A stretch of DNA of 52,791 nt from an uncultured Phycisphaerales bacterium. GTDB taxonomy: Bacteria > Planctomycetota > Phycisphaerae > Phycisphaerales > SM1A02. Of this stretch, positions 7,823-17,797 are shown one piece after another (within the stretch, counting starts at the first letter, position 1; the number at the start of each line of letters is the position of its first letter). Location: positions 1-52,791 of the forward strand of contig CAJQQE010000048.1 in NCBI GenBank assembly GCA_905480395.1. Direction: 5' to 3'. The position numbers were made by a program, and so were the translations under genes. The notes beneath the pieces were generated by a model. That model saw nothing but the letters and a program-made list of their open reading frames with translations. It did not search any database and was not told where the DNA came from.

Positions 7823-10558
7823 TCAACCCGTACTTTGCATGGCCGCTGCCAACGCGTTAAGCCCGAGCATGATGGCATCCTTCATGGCGGCTTCGTCATC
7901 AAAACGGTCGTCTCGGACTCTTCGAAGTAACTCCACTTGGATCGCGTTGATCAAATCGGTATCAGGATTCCGTTCTTCGATCGACTGCTGAATGACCGGG
8001 TTGTTGTCGAGTAACTTCGATTGATCCGTGATCATCAGAATCGCCCGTTCGGCTCGGTTGAATTCGGCCACCAAGTTCTCATAGAGGCCCGCCGCATCCT
8101 CGAGATACCAGCGACCGATCGAGAGCCGTGCCCTCGCCATTTCTTGCTGGGCATTATCGATGAACGCACGAAAATAGCCGCCGGCCTGGTAGGCGGTCCG
8201 ACTTGCCGCCAGTCGATCCGGGTGATTCAGAACTACTTCTTCGAACGCCGTTCCGATGCCATACCAACCCGGCGCGTTGCATCGCATCTGAGTCCACGCA
8301 AAGACCCAAGGGATCGCACGGAGGCTATCAAAAGTGAGGTCGCCGCCAGATCTCGATACGGGACGAGACGCGATCGGCAACTCACCGATGAATCGAACCG
8401 GGGAACGATCAACGAAGGTCGGCCAGAACGCTGGTTCGTCGATCAAGCGACGGTAGGCGTTGCGAGAGGACGTCGCGAGCTCGTTCATGAAGCCGCTGGC
8501 GGCGTCGTCAACGCCCGCATTGTCGGAATCCTGGGAATCCATGTCGTCCCGCGCTTCCGACGCGAGCATCATCGCATTCACGATTTGTTCGAGATGGCGA
8601 TTCGCGAGCGCTGGCATCGCGTAACGGAACGAAATAACCTCGCCCTGCTCGGTGAATCGAATGCGGCCGTTCCGACTGGCGTGTGGGCTCGACATGATCG
8701 CCCGATGGGCCCGACCGCCGCCCCGCGCGACCGTTCCACCCCGCCCGTGGAAGAAGCGGAAGCCCACGCCCGCGTCAATGCAGGCACGGGCCAATTCATC
8801 TTGCGCGACCTGAAGCCGCCAGTTGGCAGCCCAATAGCCCCCGTCCTTATTGCTGTCGGAGTAGCCCAGCATGATCTCCTGAAAACGATCCCTCGACTCC
8901 AGATGCCGGGCGTACAGGGGATCGGCAAACAATCCCACCAGAACCTCCCGAGCGTGTTCGAGATCGTCAACCGTTTCGAAGAGCGGCGAGACGTCGATCG
9001 GACACTCGACCCGCCCCTCCACGATTCTCCAGAGGCCAACTTCTCGCAGGAGCATCAGCACTTCAAGTAGGTCGCTCGCCACGTGCGCCATACTCACGAT
9101 GTAGGCACCGATTGAATCGGGTTCGCATTCGATCGCATGTTTCACCACGCGGAGTGTCTCGAGAAGTTCTTGGGTCGCGGGCGCCGACTCGGCCCCGGGC
9201 CCGAGCAATGGCCGGCCCGTCTGGAGTTCCACTCGGAGAATTTCCAACTTGGCAGCCTCATCGAGGGCGGCGTAGTCATCTGACACCCCGGCCCGACGGA
9301 GAAGATCGGCCACCGCGGACTCATGCACCCGACTGTGCTGGCGAAGGTCGAGACCGGCCAGGTGGAATCCGAAGGTGCGTACCTGAATCAACGCTTCGGC
9401 GAGTGGACCGGTATCCGCGACTTCCCCGAGTCCTGATTCGTGCAGCGACGTGTGAAGAAGCCGAAGGTCTTCGAGGAGTTGGTTGGCGCGATACGCCGAT
9501 GCCCGATCATCTTTGGCACGCTGAAGACGTCGCTCAATCTGTCGCAGGCGACGTCGAAATGGCTCGTGGGCGAGGTACTCGGCGTCCTCTGTGGTCTCTC
9601 CATACTGACCGGCATCTCGGTCGATGGCCGCCCGAAGATCGACCGGGATATCGACCCGCTGGTCAGAGATGCTCAGGTCCTGATGCAGGGATGCGATTGC
9701 GGCGAGATGGCGTTCGATCGCGGCGGTTCGCATCGATCCCAGCGTCTCTTCCGTGACTTTCCCGGTCACGTTTGGATTGCCATCCCGATCCCCACCAATC
9801 CAAGAGCGATATCGAAGGAACGCGGGGAGCTCCGCCGGACGCTCACCGTAGTGCAGTTCGATGGCGTCTAAGAGATCCCGATGCAGGAACGGCACCGCAT
9901 CCCAGATCACCCCGGCCAAATGGTGAATCCCATTACGAACTTCATCGACGACTTCGGGCCGACTCGCCCGGATCTCATCCGTCGCGAGCGTCAACGCCAA
10001 GGCTCGTCGCACCCCGCTGGCCGCTCGTTCTCGCGCCATCTCTCCCACTTCGTCCGAATCAATGGCCGCCAAGAGTTCGCCGATTCGAGCCTGTTTCTGA
10101 ATGATGGTCCGCCGTCGGGATTCGGTGGGATGAGCGGTCAAAGTAGGCTGAATGTCGAGCCGCTCGATGGTCGAAAGCACCTCAGAAAAAACAGCCCCTC
10201 GGCGGTGAAGTATCCCGACCGCTTCGGCGAGTGACTCGGGCCGAGGGTTCTCCCGCGTTGCGGCCTGCGCTCGAGCTCGGTTCACTCGGACGATGTGAAC
10301 CTGCTCTGCTTTGTTTCGAAGGTGAAAACCGGTGCCGAGTCGCTTCAGCATCGATCGAATCCGACCGAGATCGAATTCCTCGAGCGACTGGTCCAGACGC
10401 CCGTCCAGTCGCATCTGCTCAACCATCGTGCGAAGTCGATCGAGATCCGCCAGGGTTTGAGCGTCCCCCTGCTCGTCGAGTTGGGCTCGAAGCCAGGCAA
10501 TGTCTCTCTGAAGCGGCGAGATTTCGGTCTTCCGAACTTTGGTTCCGGGGATGGTCAT
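7823..10558 (-). CDS. ppc: Phosphoenolpyruvate carboxylase
   Basis: 911 residues, typical of bacterial PEPC. It makes oxaloacetate from PEP and bicarbonate to refill the TCA cycle. Motifs in order: LTAHPTE (140-146, catalytic His143), RSWIGGDRDGNPNVT (251-265), MLGYSDSNKDGGY (563-575), FHGRGGTVARGGG (603-615) and SFRYAMP. The extreme C-terminus ends QSTG, close to the usual QNTG/KNTG tail that reaches the active site. The start at 10558 is the only ATG before the conserved part. The purine-rich GCGGAG runs directly into it, so translation initiation may be weak or leader-dependent. The gene converges with zwf and is divergent from preA across 442 bp. Confidence 0.96.
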   Translation of the reverse strand: MTIPGTKVRKTEISPLQRDIAWLRAQLDEQGDAQTLADLDRLRTMVEQMRLDGRLDQSLEEFDLGRIRSMLKRLGTGFHLRNKAEQVHIVRVNRARAQAATRENPRPESLAEAVGILHRRGAVFSEVLSTIERLDIQPTLTAHPTESRRRTIIQKQARIGELLAAIDSDEVGEMARERAASGVRRALALTLATDEIRASRPEVVDEVRNGIHHLAGVIWDAVPFLHRDLLDAIELHYGERPAELPAFLRYRSWIGGDRDGNPNVTGKVTEETLGSMRTAAIERHLAAIASLHQDLSISDQRVDIPVDLRAAIDRDAGQYGETTEDAEYLAHEPFRRRLRQIERRLQRAKDDRASAYRANQLLEDLRLLHTSLHESGLGEVADTGPLAEALIQVRTFGFHLAGLDLRQHSRVHESAVADLLRRAGVSDDYAALDEAAKLEILRVELQTGRPLLGPGAESAPATQELLETLRVVKHAIECEPDSIGAYIVSMAHVASDLLEVLMLLREVGLWRIVEGRVECPIDVSPLFETVDDLEHAREVLVGLFADPLYARHLESRDRFQEIMLGYSDSNKDGGYWAANWRLQVAQDELARACIDAGVGFRFFHGRGGTVARGGGRAHRAIMSSPHASRNGRIRFTEQGEVISFRYAMPALANRHLEQIVNAMMLASEARDDMDSQDSDNAGVDDAASGFMNELATSSRNAYRRLIDEPAFWPTFVDRSPVRFIGELPIASRPVSRSGGDLTFDSLRAIPWVFAWTQMRCNAPGWYGIGTAFEEVVLNHPDRLAASRTAYQAGGYFRAFIDNAQQEMARARLSIGRWYLEDAAGLYENLVAEFNRAERAILMITDQSKLLDNNPVIQQSIEERNPDTDLINAIQVELLRRVRDDRFDDEAAMKDAIMLGLNALAAAMQSTG

Positions 10559-11000
10559 CTCCGCACTCTACGCGGGTTAGAAATCGAGCGAGACGGCTTG
10601 GCGATTCTTCGGCCGAATCAGACAATCGCGTGGTCACACGGAGGCCGTGCGGGCCCGACTCTCACCCGGACGTTCATCGAAGAATGGTGCTGCATCCGAT
10701 GCTTGGTAAAAACATCGATCTCCGGATGCCCCGCCCCAACTTCGCGTCGATGAAGCTCGAACCAACGATGAAAAAACTGATTCCGTTCCCGCTGGCCGCC
10801 AGCGTTGGGGGCCAATCTCAATCCCACCACCCGTGGAGGCACGCCGCCTCTTCCGCCCATTTTCTTGATGGTTCAGGATCTTTCCCTTGCCCAACCAGTG
10901 GCCAGCGGGAAACGCCACACACCTGGCGCGGCCGTATGCCAGAATTGGGGCCGATTTTGAAGAGAAAGGCGCTTCGCTCGACCATCGCTAAGATGTCTTG
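10559..11000. other. Divergent intergenic region ppc / preA
   Basis: 442 bp that must hold promoters for both genes. Reading frames here lack recognisable motifs. A purine-rich AGAGAAAGG lies about 30 bp before the preA start. No clear promoter hexamer pair or operator could be singled out. Confidence 0.4.
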
Positions 11001-12266
11001 ATGGCCGATCTCAGCGTGAACGTTAATGGGCTCACTCTTCCCAACCCCTTTGTGATCGGATCTGGACCTCCAGGTACGAACGCGAACGTGATCCGCAAGG
11101 CTTTCGACGAAGGCTGGGGCGCGGTCATCGCGAAGACCGTCTCACTTGACGCCTCGAAGGTCACCAACGTCGCCCCGCGCTACGCTCGCATGCGGGCGAC
11201 CGACTCCCGCGAAGTGATCGGCTGGCAGAACATCGAGCTCATCTCCGACCGGAGTTTCGAGACCTGGCTTGACGAATTCAAAGAGGTCAAGGACGCCCAC
11301 CCTGATGGCGTGCTCATCGCCTCGATCATGGAGGAGTACCAAAAGGATGCCTGGCAGGAGATTGTCGAACGCTGCCAGGACGCCGGGGTCGATGCCTTCG
11401 AGTTGAACTTCTCGTGTCCCCACGGCCTTCCCGAACGACGCATGGGCGCCGCGATGGGCCAAGATCCCGACCTGCTGGAAGAAGTGTGTGGCTGGGTCAA
11501 TGACGTGGCAACGATTCCGGTCTGGGCGAAGATGACCCCCAACATCACTCACATCGAAGCGCCCGCGGAAGCGGCCCTTCGAGCGGGCTGCGAGGGCGTG
11601 GCCGCCATCAACACCATTCTGAGCGTCATGGGCGTCGATCTGGATACGCTTCGTCCGGAACCGTCGGTCGAGGGTTGGAGCGTTCCGGGTGGCTACAGTT
11701 GCAAAGCAGTCCGTCCCATCGCGCTGCGAATGGTCATGGAACTCGCCACCATGATGTACGGCGGCAATTCGGGCCGAGGGATCCCGACCGAACTCGAGTC
11801 CATCCCGACCCCGAATCCCAAAAAACCGAAAGACATCAAAGCCGGCGACATCAAGCCAATACCGGTTTCTTCCTTCGATCGGCCGGGCCGCTATGCCAAT
11901 CGTTCCATCAGCGCCATTGGCGGTGTGGAGACCGGCGGAGATGCCGCTCAGTTCATCCTGCTCGGGGCTCAGACCGTTCAAATCTGCACTGGCGTGATGA
12001 TCCACGGCTACGGCCTCGCGAAGACGTTATGCCAAGAACTCGCCACCTTCATGGACCGGCATGGCTTCGAAGACATTGAAGAGTTTCGGGGACACAGCCT
12101 GAATTTCTTCACCACTCACGCCGAACTCGTCCGACGGCAGGGCGAAATCAAGGCCGCCGAAAAGTCCGCCCGCGAAGACATGGTCACCCAAGACACCAAT
12201 TGGGATGGCGATCAGTTCGTCGAGCAATCAAACAAGTTGGTCGCCAACGAGAACGACGAAGACTAA
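11001..12266 (+). CDS. preA: Dihydropyrimidine dehydrogenase catalytic subunit (PreA-like), without Fe-S domain
   Basis: 421 residues with an FMN-binding dihydroorotate-dehydrogenase-like barrel. It is expected to reduce uracil and thymine to the 5,6-dihydro compounds, the first step of reductive pyrimidine breakdown. Seen: NPFVIGSGPPGTN (15-27), WGAVIAKTVSLD, FELNFSCPHGLPER (133-146), MTPNITHIEAPAEAALRAG, AINTI, and GGDAAQFILLGAQTVQICT for the phosphate site. The usual PreA C-terminal two-cluster ferredoxin domain is absent: the last 90 residues are charged and have no CxxCxxC. At the place of the mammalian DPD active-site Cys (LACGQD) it reads AAMGQD, with Met152. No PreT partner lies in the window. 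ATG at 11001 directly follows an in-frame TTG. The gene converges on the hydA operon. Confidence 0.88.
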   Translation: MADLSVNVNGLTLPNPFVIGSGPPGTNANVIRKAFDEGWGAVIAKTVSLDASKVTNVAPRYARMRATDSREVIGWQNIELISDRSFETWLDEFKEVKDAHPDGVLIASIMEEYQKDAWQEIVERCQDAGVDAFELNFSCPHGLPERRMGAAMGQDPDLLEEVCGWVNDVATIPVWAKMTPNITHIEAPAEAALRAGCEGVAAINTILSVMGVDLDTLRPEPSVEGWSVPGGYSCKAVRPIALRMVMELATMMYGGNSGRGIPTELESIPTPNPKKPKDIKAGDIKPIPVSSFDRPGRYANRSISAIGGVETGGDAAQFILLGAQTVQICTGVMIHGYGLAKTLCQELATFMDRHGFEDIEEFRGHSLNFFTTHAELVRRQGEIKAAEKSAREDMVTQDTNWDGDQFVEQSNKLVANENDED

Positions 12267-12333
12267 GCGGCCGTGGTTGGGAATATCGCGATCATTCAGG
12301 GACGTACAAACGGGCTTGGAGCCGGCGATGGCG

Positions 12334-13725
12334 TCAGTGGCTCGGGGTTCGTCCGAGATACCGTCCCCCGCCAGCTTCACCGACGAACCGGCCATCTTGA
12401 GCGACCGTGCGTCCTCGAAGAATCACCCGTTCGGCCCGCCCTTTCCGTCGCATCCCCTGATACCCAGAGTAATCAGTCTTCGAAAGACTCTCTGCGACGT
12501 CGAAGATTCCCTCGAAGGATGGGTCATAGATCACGAGATCCGCATCGGATCCGACGGCGATCACACCCTTGCGGGGAAACAACCCAAAGATCTTCGCGGC
12601 TTGTGTGCTGCACGCATCCACCATGGTCTCCAAGTCGATTCGGACCGCATCCACGCCATAGGTATGGACGAGATCGACTCGTTCCTGAACCGAAGGGATA
12701 CCGTTGGGAATCGCGGTGAACGCCTCCCGCCCCATTGACTTCTGGTCTCCAAAATTAAACGGTGCATGATCGGTACCGATGGTGGCGATCGACCGATCGG
12801 CGATCCCGTTCCAAAGCGGCCCGTGTTCCTCGGCGTCCCGAAGCGGCGGACTCATCACGTACTTCGCGCCCTCGAACCCCGGGCGCTCCGCATGCGTGTG
12901 GTCGAGCACCAGATGTGGAATCACCGACTCCACCCAGACGTTGACACCCCTCGCGCGAGCCGCGGTGGCCTGCTGGAGCGACGCCTCACACGACGTGTGC
13001 ACGATGTAGACGTGGGCGCCCGTCAACTCGGCGAACGTACAAAGATGATTGACTCCGGAAGCCTCTACCGAACGGGGCCGCGAAGGCTCGTGCCATTCCG
13101 GCCCGGTCTTCCCATCCGCAAGCAGTCGTCGCTGCATCGCATCGATCGCCTCGGCGTTCTCGCAATGGGCGGTCACGATGACCCCCAATTCACGGGCCAA
13201 TTCCAACAGGGGAATCAGATTCGAGTCGGCAATGTCCAGCGCGCCTTTATACGCGAGAAAAATCTTGAAGGACGCCACACCATGATCCGCCACCAAGGCG
13301 CGAATCTGCTGGTCCGCAAGGGCATCAAAACGAACCACCGAGAGATGAAAAGAGAAATCACAGTTGGCACCTTGGTCTGCGAGACGCTTCCAAGTTTCGA
13401 AGGCCGCCTGCGGTTCGTCGTCCGGTCCCGGGCAGATCATCTCGATGATCGTGGTCGTCCCGCCGACCAACGCCGCCTGAGTCGCGGAATCGTGGTCGTC
13501 GATCGCATTGGTCCCCATAAACGGCAGGTGAATGTGAACGTGGGGATCAATGAAACCGGGGAACACCACACGGTCTGTTGCATCGATGACCTCTGTTTCG
13601 GGAGGAAGCGCCGCGGGATCGATCGATGGCTCGATGCGTGAGATCGATTCGTCTTCAACGTACACGTCGGCCCGAATCCGAGCATCGGCATTGACGACGA
13701 GTCCGTTCTTGATGAGCAGTGGCAT
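12334..13725 (-). CDS. hydA: Dihydropyrimidinase (D-hydantoinase family)
   Basis: 463 residues. It opens the ring of dihydrouracil or dihydrothymine to N-carbamoyl-beta-alanine or its 2-methyl derivative, the second step of the pathway. Binuclear-metal ligands are visible: GFIDPHVHIHLPF (His62, His64), the probable carboxylated Lys160 in FKIFLAYKG, TAHCEN (His187), VHTSCEAS and GTDHAPF. Start at 13725 (MPLLIKNGLVVN) gives the normal beta-strand beginning and lies 4 bp after the stop of the aminotransferase gene. A longer in-frame start would overlap that gene heavily. It is the last gene of the permease-aminotransferase-hydA operon. Confidence 0.95.
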   Translation of the reverse strand: MPLLIKNGLVVNADARIRADVYVEDESISRIEPSIDPAALPPETEVIDATDRVVFPGFIDPHVHIHLPFMGTNAIDDHDSATQAALVGGTTTIIEMICPGPDDEPQAAFETWKRLADQGANCDFSFHLSVVRFDALADQQIRALVADHGVASFKIFLAYKGALDIADSNLIPLLELARELGVIVTAHCENAEAIDAMQRRLLADGKTGPEWHEPSRPRSVEASGVNHLCTFAELTGAHVYIVHTSCEASLQQATAARARGVNVWVESVIPHLVLDHTHAERPGFEGAKYVMSPPLRDAEEHGPLWNGIADRSIATIGTDHAPFNFGDQKSMGREAFTAIPNGIPSVQERVDLVHTYGVDAVRIDLETMVDACSTQAAKIFGLFPRKGVIAVGSDADLVIYDPSFEGIFDVAESLSKTDYSGYQGMRRKGRAERVILRGRTVAQDGRFVGEAGGGRYLGRTPSH

Positions 13726-13729
13726 TGGT

Positions 13730-15097
13730 TCAGGAAACCTCGTGGAGACATCGATCAAGCACGTCGATCGCGAAGTCGCAATCCTCGCGGGTGATGCACA
13801 TGGGTGGCTTGATGCGAAGTACGTTGCCTTTGAGCCCGCCCTTACCCAACAGGAGACCCATTTCCTTGGCCCGGTCATGAACCCTCGCTGTCGCGGGACC
13901 GTTGGGGGCCAGCGACTTTGCGTCCATCACCAGTTCGAGGCCCAGCATGAGTCCCTGGCCCCGAGCATCGCCCACGATGTCGTAACTCGATTGCAGGCTC
14001 TTGAGCCCTTCGAGCAGATGCCCACCGATGTCTCGGCATCGTGACTGCAGGTCGTCCTCGAGCATCACGTCCAGGGTGGCCAGTCCGGCGGCCATCGAGA
14101 CGGGATTGCCGCCGTAGGTATTGAAATGAAGGCGATTGGCCATACTGCCCGCGACTTCCGCCTTGGCCACGCACGCGCCGAGCGGGGCGCCGTTGCCGAT
14201 GCCTTTGGCCATGGTCACGATGTCTGGCGTGACCCCGTGATTTTCAAACCCCCAGAAGTTCGTCCCGGTCCGACCAAAACCCGTCTGGACTTCGTCGGAG
14301 ATACAAACCCCGCCTGCGGCGCGAACCGCGTCGTAGACCTTGGGAAGATATCCGAGCGGAATCTCGACGGTTCCACCCACGCCCTGAATTGGCTCCGCGA
14401 TGAATCCGGCGATCTGCCCCGAGGTTCCATGCTCGATCAGATCGATCACCTCATCGGCATACTTCGATCCGGCGTCGGGATCGTCATATCCGTAGGGACC
14501 GCGGAGCCGATCAGGAAGCCGGGCATGATGAACTCCAATGCCGTGCAGAAGCGGCTGCTTCCAAGTGTGCAGACCGGTCAGGCCCATCGCCTGATTGGTC
14601 ATCCCGTGATACCCGTTGCGCAACGCGATGAGATCGAAGTTTCCCGTGTACAACCGAGACATCAACATGGCGAGTTCGTTGGCCTCACTCCCCGAGCTGG
14701 TGAAGTAGCAGACTTCTAAGCCCGAGTTGGCCGGCATGGTGGATGCGAGCTTTCGACCAAATTCCGCGATCGTCGGATGAAGATAGATCGTGGTGGTGTG
14801 CTGAAGTCGTTCGACCTGCTCGCGGACCTTCTCGACCACGCGGGGATGACAATGCCCGACCGACACCGTCACGATGCCGCCAAAGAAGTCCAGATACCGC
14901 CGGCCAGTCTCGTCAAAGAGCCACTGCATCGAACCCTCGACGATCATCACCGGATCGCGGTAATAGGTCAGCAAGGACGGGGCGAGAAATTCCCGCCGCA
15001 TGGCGAGGACCTCTTCACGACTCGGGCCGTCGTATGGCTTTGGCGAATGCGTCGTTGCCGGCATCACTGGATCTGTATGTTCATCGCTCAAGTGCAA
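13730..15097 (-). CDS. Class III aminotransferase, AGXT2-like (beta-alanine / 3-aminoisobutyrate-pyruvate type)
   Basis: 455 residues, a PLP enzyme of fold type I. Key strings: GGIVTVSVGHCHP, FTSSGSEANELA (132-143), NGYHGMT, SDEVQTGFGRTG (267-278, cofactor Asp) and TMAKGIGNGAPLG with PLP Lys298. The overall sequence resembles alanine-glyoxylate aminotransferase 2 and (R)-3-amino-2-methylpropionate-pyruvate transaminase. Between permease and dihydropyrimidinase its likely job is to convert beta-alanine and 3-aminoisobutyrate, the end products of pyrimidine breakdown, to malonate and methylmalonate semialdehyde. The start overlaps the permease's last codons by 17 bp, so translation is probably coupled. 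Exact substrate preference is inferred from context. Confidence 0.92.
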   Translation of the reverse strand: MHLSDEHTDPVMPATTHSPKPYDGPSREEVLAMRREFLAPSLLTYYRDPVMIVEGSMQWLFDETGRRYLDFFGGIVTVSVGHCHPRVVEKVREQVERLQHTTTIYLHPTIAEFGRKLASTMPANSGLEVCYFTSSGSEANELAMLMSRLYTGNFDLIALRNGYHGMTNQAMGLTGLHTWKQPLLHGIGVHHARLPDRLRGPYGYDDPDAGSKYADEVIDLIEHGTSGQIAGFIAEPIQGVGGTVEIPLGYLPKVYDAVRAAGGVCISDEVQTGFGRTGTNFWGFENHGVTPDIVTMAKGIGNGAPLGACVAKAEVAGSMANRLHFNTYGGNPVSMAAGLATLDVMLEDDLQSRCRDIGGHLLEGLKSLQSSYDIVGDARGQGLMLGLELVMDAKSLAPNGPATARVHDRAKEMGLLLGKGGLKGNVLRIKPPMCITREDCDFAIDVLDRCLHEVS

Positions 15098-16550
15098 ATC
15101 CCTTCGTGAACGTCATCCCGAACCAGTGAACCAAGGCGCCGACGCCGACCCCGATGAACCAAGCGTAATCATAGATCGCATCGAAGACCGGGGGAAACAC
15201 CGCCTCCGCCGTCCCGGCGGTGTTGGTGGCGGCGTTGATGAAGCCGGGGAGATTCGGAAGTACGGCGATGACCAGGGCCACCATCGCGATCCAGTTGACG
15301 CCCGCATATCGCCCCTTGGGATCGTAGAGGTCATCGATATCGAGTCGAGTACGACGAATGACAAAGTAGTCGCAGAGCATGATTCCCGCGATCGGACCAA
15401 GCAACGCGCTGTATCCAATGAGCCAGGTGAAAATGTAATCACCAAGGCTGTCGAGTAATCGCCAGGGCATGATCAGGGCGCCGATCACGCAGGTCATCAT
15501 CGCGCCGGTACGGAAACTGATGCGCCGAGGCGCGATGTTCGAGAACCCATTCGCCGGACTCACCACGTTGGCGGCGAGGTTGGTTGAGAGCGTCGCCAGC
15601 AGCAAGGCGAGCATGGAGATCACCACCACCGGCTTAGATCCCAGCTTCCCAACCAAGGCGACCGGATCCCAAATCGCTTCGCCGAACACCATGACCGTGG
15701 CCGCAGTCACCATCACGCCAATAAAGCAAAATAGGGTCATGGTCGGTGGAAGACCGATCAACTGCCCTTGGATCTGCTCACGCTGAGAACGGCAGTACCG
15801 CGTGAAGTCCGGAATGTTCAGAGAAAGCGTCGCCCAGAAACCAACCATCGCGGTCAGCAGCGGGAAGAACACCTTCCAGAATCCCGAACCCTCTGGATAG
15901 TTTGTCTTGGAACTGAAAAGCGCCGGGATACCGCCATCGGCATCATTGGCCTGCATCAACGCCCAGATGAGGAGCGCTAAGCCCGCCAAAATCAAGAACG
16001 GTGCGGCCCACGATTCGAGCCACTTGATCGAATTGATGCCGGTCACCACGATGCCCACGTGCAGCAACCAGAAGATCATGAAGCAACCGAATTGAATCGC
16101 GGTGATTCCGAGAAAACTAATTCTCGCTGATTCCGGCTCCACGTCGATCCACCCCAAGGTCATGATGATCGAGTAGATCGCCGCCCCACCAATCCAAGTT
16201 TGGATTCCAAACCAACCGCAGGCAACCAGTGATCGAGCCAATGCCGGAATCTGAGCGCCGGTAGTCCCGAAACTTGAACGCACCAGAACCGGGAATGGAA
16301 CGCCGTACTTTGTGCCACCGTGACCGTTCAAGATCATCGGGACCAGAACAATCAGGTTGCCCAGCATCACGGTGAGCACCGCCTGCCACCAATTCATCCC
16401 TGCCTTGATCATGCCCGCGGCGAGCATATAGGTCGGGATGCACACCGACATGCCGATCCACAGCGCCGCCAGATGCCATTTTGACCAAGTGCGGCGTTCT
16501 TCGGTCACCGGTGCGAGATCGGGATTCGTCAACAACCTGTCGTCGGACAT
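15081..16550 (-). CDS. NCS1-family nucleobase/hydantoin permease
   Basis: 489 residues with about 12 hydrophobic segments, the size and pattern of nucleobase:cation symporter-1 transporters (Mhp1, PucI, uracil and allantoin permeases). The N-terminal TWSKWHLAALWIGMSVCIPTYMLAAG, the NGHGGTKYGVPFPVLVRSSFG motif and the NIPDFTRYCRSQREQI loop are characteristic. In this operon it most likely imports uracil or thymine, or a hydantoin-like compound. Start at 16550 (MSDDRLLTNPDL) is chosen; an in-frame ATG at 16619 adds only unconserved residues. It is the first gene of the three-gene operon with the aminotransferase and hydA. Confidence 0.93.
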   Translation of the reverse strand: MSDDRLLTNPDLAPVTEERRTWSKWHLAALWIGMSVCIPTYMLAAGMIKAGMNWWQAVLTVMLGNLIVLVPMILNGHGGTKYGVPFPVLVRSSFGTTGAQIPALARSLVACGWFGIQTWIGGAAIYSIIMTLGWIDVEPESARISFLGITAIQFGCFMIFWLLHVGIVVTGINSIKWLESWAAPFLILAGLALLIWALMQANDADGGIPALFSSKTNYPEGSGFWKVFFPLLTAMVGFWATLSLNIPDFTRYCRSQREQIQGQLIGLPPTMTLFCFIGVMVTAATVMVFGEAIWDPVALVGKLGSKPVVVISMLALLLATLSTNLAANVVSPANGFSNIAPRRISFRTGAMMTCVIGALIMPWRLLDSLGDYIFTWLIGYSALLGPIAGIMLCDYFVIRRTRLDIDDLYDPKGRYAGVNWIAMVALVIAVLPNLPGFINAATNTAGTAEAVFPPVFDAIYDYAWFIGVGVGALVHWFGMTFTKGFALER

Positions 16551-16914
16551 GTGGAATGGCTCCAGAGAAGTACGAAACAGCGAGTCGTCACCCAACCCCT
16601 GTGATCGACTGGAACCCACCGGTTGCTACAACAGTTGACCCGGGGGTTCTTTTTCGATCCGCGACCGCCGCGTTCGTTCGAATGTCCCTCAGGCCGCCCT
16701 CTGGATCAACTCACACCGAGACCGGCAAAATCTCCTCGGCGCCACGGCCCCCAAGCCAGCCCAGAAGAACCTGCCTACCAACGGACCTCGACCAGAGAAG
16801 ATCTGGTTGACGCGTGGATTCTGAATTTAGGTTCGTTGATTGGGGACGAATCGCCCGGTCCCTGATCGCGACGGGATCACTGGCTCAAGCCCCCAAAAAG
16901 CTCGCTCCGCTCGT
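16551..16914. other. Intergenic region before the permease operon
   Basis: 364 bp between the permease start and the 3' end of the ureidopropionase gene. It must carry the permease operon promoter. An imperfect dyad (GTTGCTACAACAGTTGAC, near 16620-16640) lies about 75 bp upstream of the start and could be an operator. Nothing else is recognised. Confidence 0.35.
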
Positions 16915-17784
16915 TCACCAGGCAGCGATGCCTTCGTACGATTCCGGTCGCCGGTCCCGATAAAACTGCCACGTATCACGGACCGTCTGAATCAGATCAA
17001 GATCAAGATCGGCGATGATCACTTCATCTTGATCCCGTGATCCTTCCACCACGATCTGACCTCGCGGATCGCAGAAGTAACTTTGGCCGTAAAACTCGCC
17101 GATGTTCCACGGTGCTTCGGTGCCCACCCGGTTGATCGCGCCGACGAAATACTGATTGGCAACCGCATGGGCGGGCTGCTCCAGCTTCCAGAGATACTCA
17201 CTCAAACCCGCCACCGTCGCCGACGGATTGAACACGATCTCCGCACCATTCAAGCCGAGTTCACGAGCGCCCTCTGGGAAGTGGCGGTCGTAACAAATAT
17301 AGACGCCGATCTTGCCGTACTTGGTTTCAAAGACGGGGTAGCCGAGGTCTCCGGGCGTGAAGTAGAACTTCTCCCAGAACCCTGGTTGGCAATGCGGAAT
17401 GTGATGCTTTCGATACTTTCCGAGGTACTCGCCCGTCTCGTCGATCACCGCGGCGGTGTTGTAGTAGACACCCGTCATCGCCTCTTCATAGACCGGCACA
17501 ATCATGACCATGGAATGCTTCTTGGCGAGTTCCTGCATCAACCGAACCGTCGGGCCGTCGGGCACTTGCTCGGCGGTTCGGTACCACCGCGGATCTTGTT
17601 CGGCACAGAAGTATGGACCGTAGAAAATCTCCTGCAGGCAGCAGACGTTGGCCCCGCGCTCTGCGGCCTGAGCGATGAGGCCGACATGCTTCTCGATCAT
17701 CGCGGCTTTGATGGCTTCGAGATCGGTTGAGTCTGGGAGTGCGTTGGATGCTTGGATGAGCGCGGCGCGGGTAATTCTTGGCAT
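16915..17784 (-). CDS. Beta-ureidopropionase (N-carbamoyl-beta-alanine amidohydrolase)
   Basis: 289 residues, nitrilase superfamily. It hydrolyses N-carbamoyl-beta-alanine or N-carbamoyl-3-aminoisobutyrate to the beta-amino acid, CO2 and ammonia, the third step of the pathway. The Glu-Lys-Cys triad is visible: Glu52 in LQEIFYGPYF, Lys126 in GKYRKHHIPH and Cys164 in YICYDRHFPEG. HCQPGFWEKFYFTPGD also matches N-carbamoyl amidase relatives. An agmatine-pathway N-carbamoylputrescine amidase is the main alternative because the families are similar, but the neighbours argue for pyrimidine breakdown. Start at 17784 (MPRITRAALIQAS) gives the standard N-terminus. The gene lies 13 bp after mmsA and is probably co-transcribed with it. 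Confidence 0.88.
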   Translation of the reverse strand: MPRITRAALIQASNALPDSTDLEAIKAAMIEKHVGLIAQAAERGANVCCLQEIFYGPYFCAEQDPRWYRTAEQVPDGPTVRLMQELAKKHSMVMIVPVYEEAMTGVYYNTAAVIDETGEYLGKYRKHHIPHCQPGFWEKFYFTPGDLGYPVFETKYGKIGVYICYDRHFPEGARELGLNGAEIVFNPSATVAGLSEYLWKLEQPAHAVANQYFVGAINRVGTEAPWNIGEFYGQSYFCDPRGQIVVEGSRDQDEVIIADLDLDLIQTVRDTWQFYRDRRPESYEGIAAW

Positions 17785-17797
17785 CGGTCGATTTTCC

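Noticed and set aside
8021-9070. Plus-strand frame of about 350 codons inside ppc
   Set aside because: Antisense to the unmistakable PEP carboxylase; its translation is irregular and without motifs.
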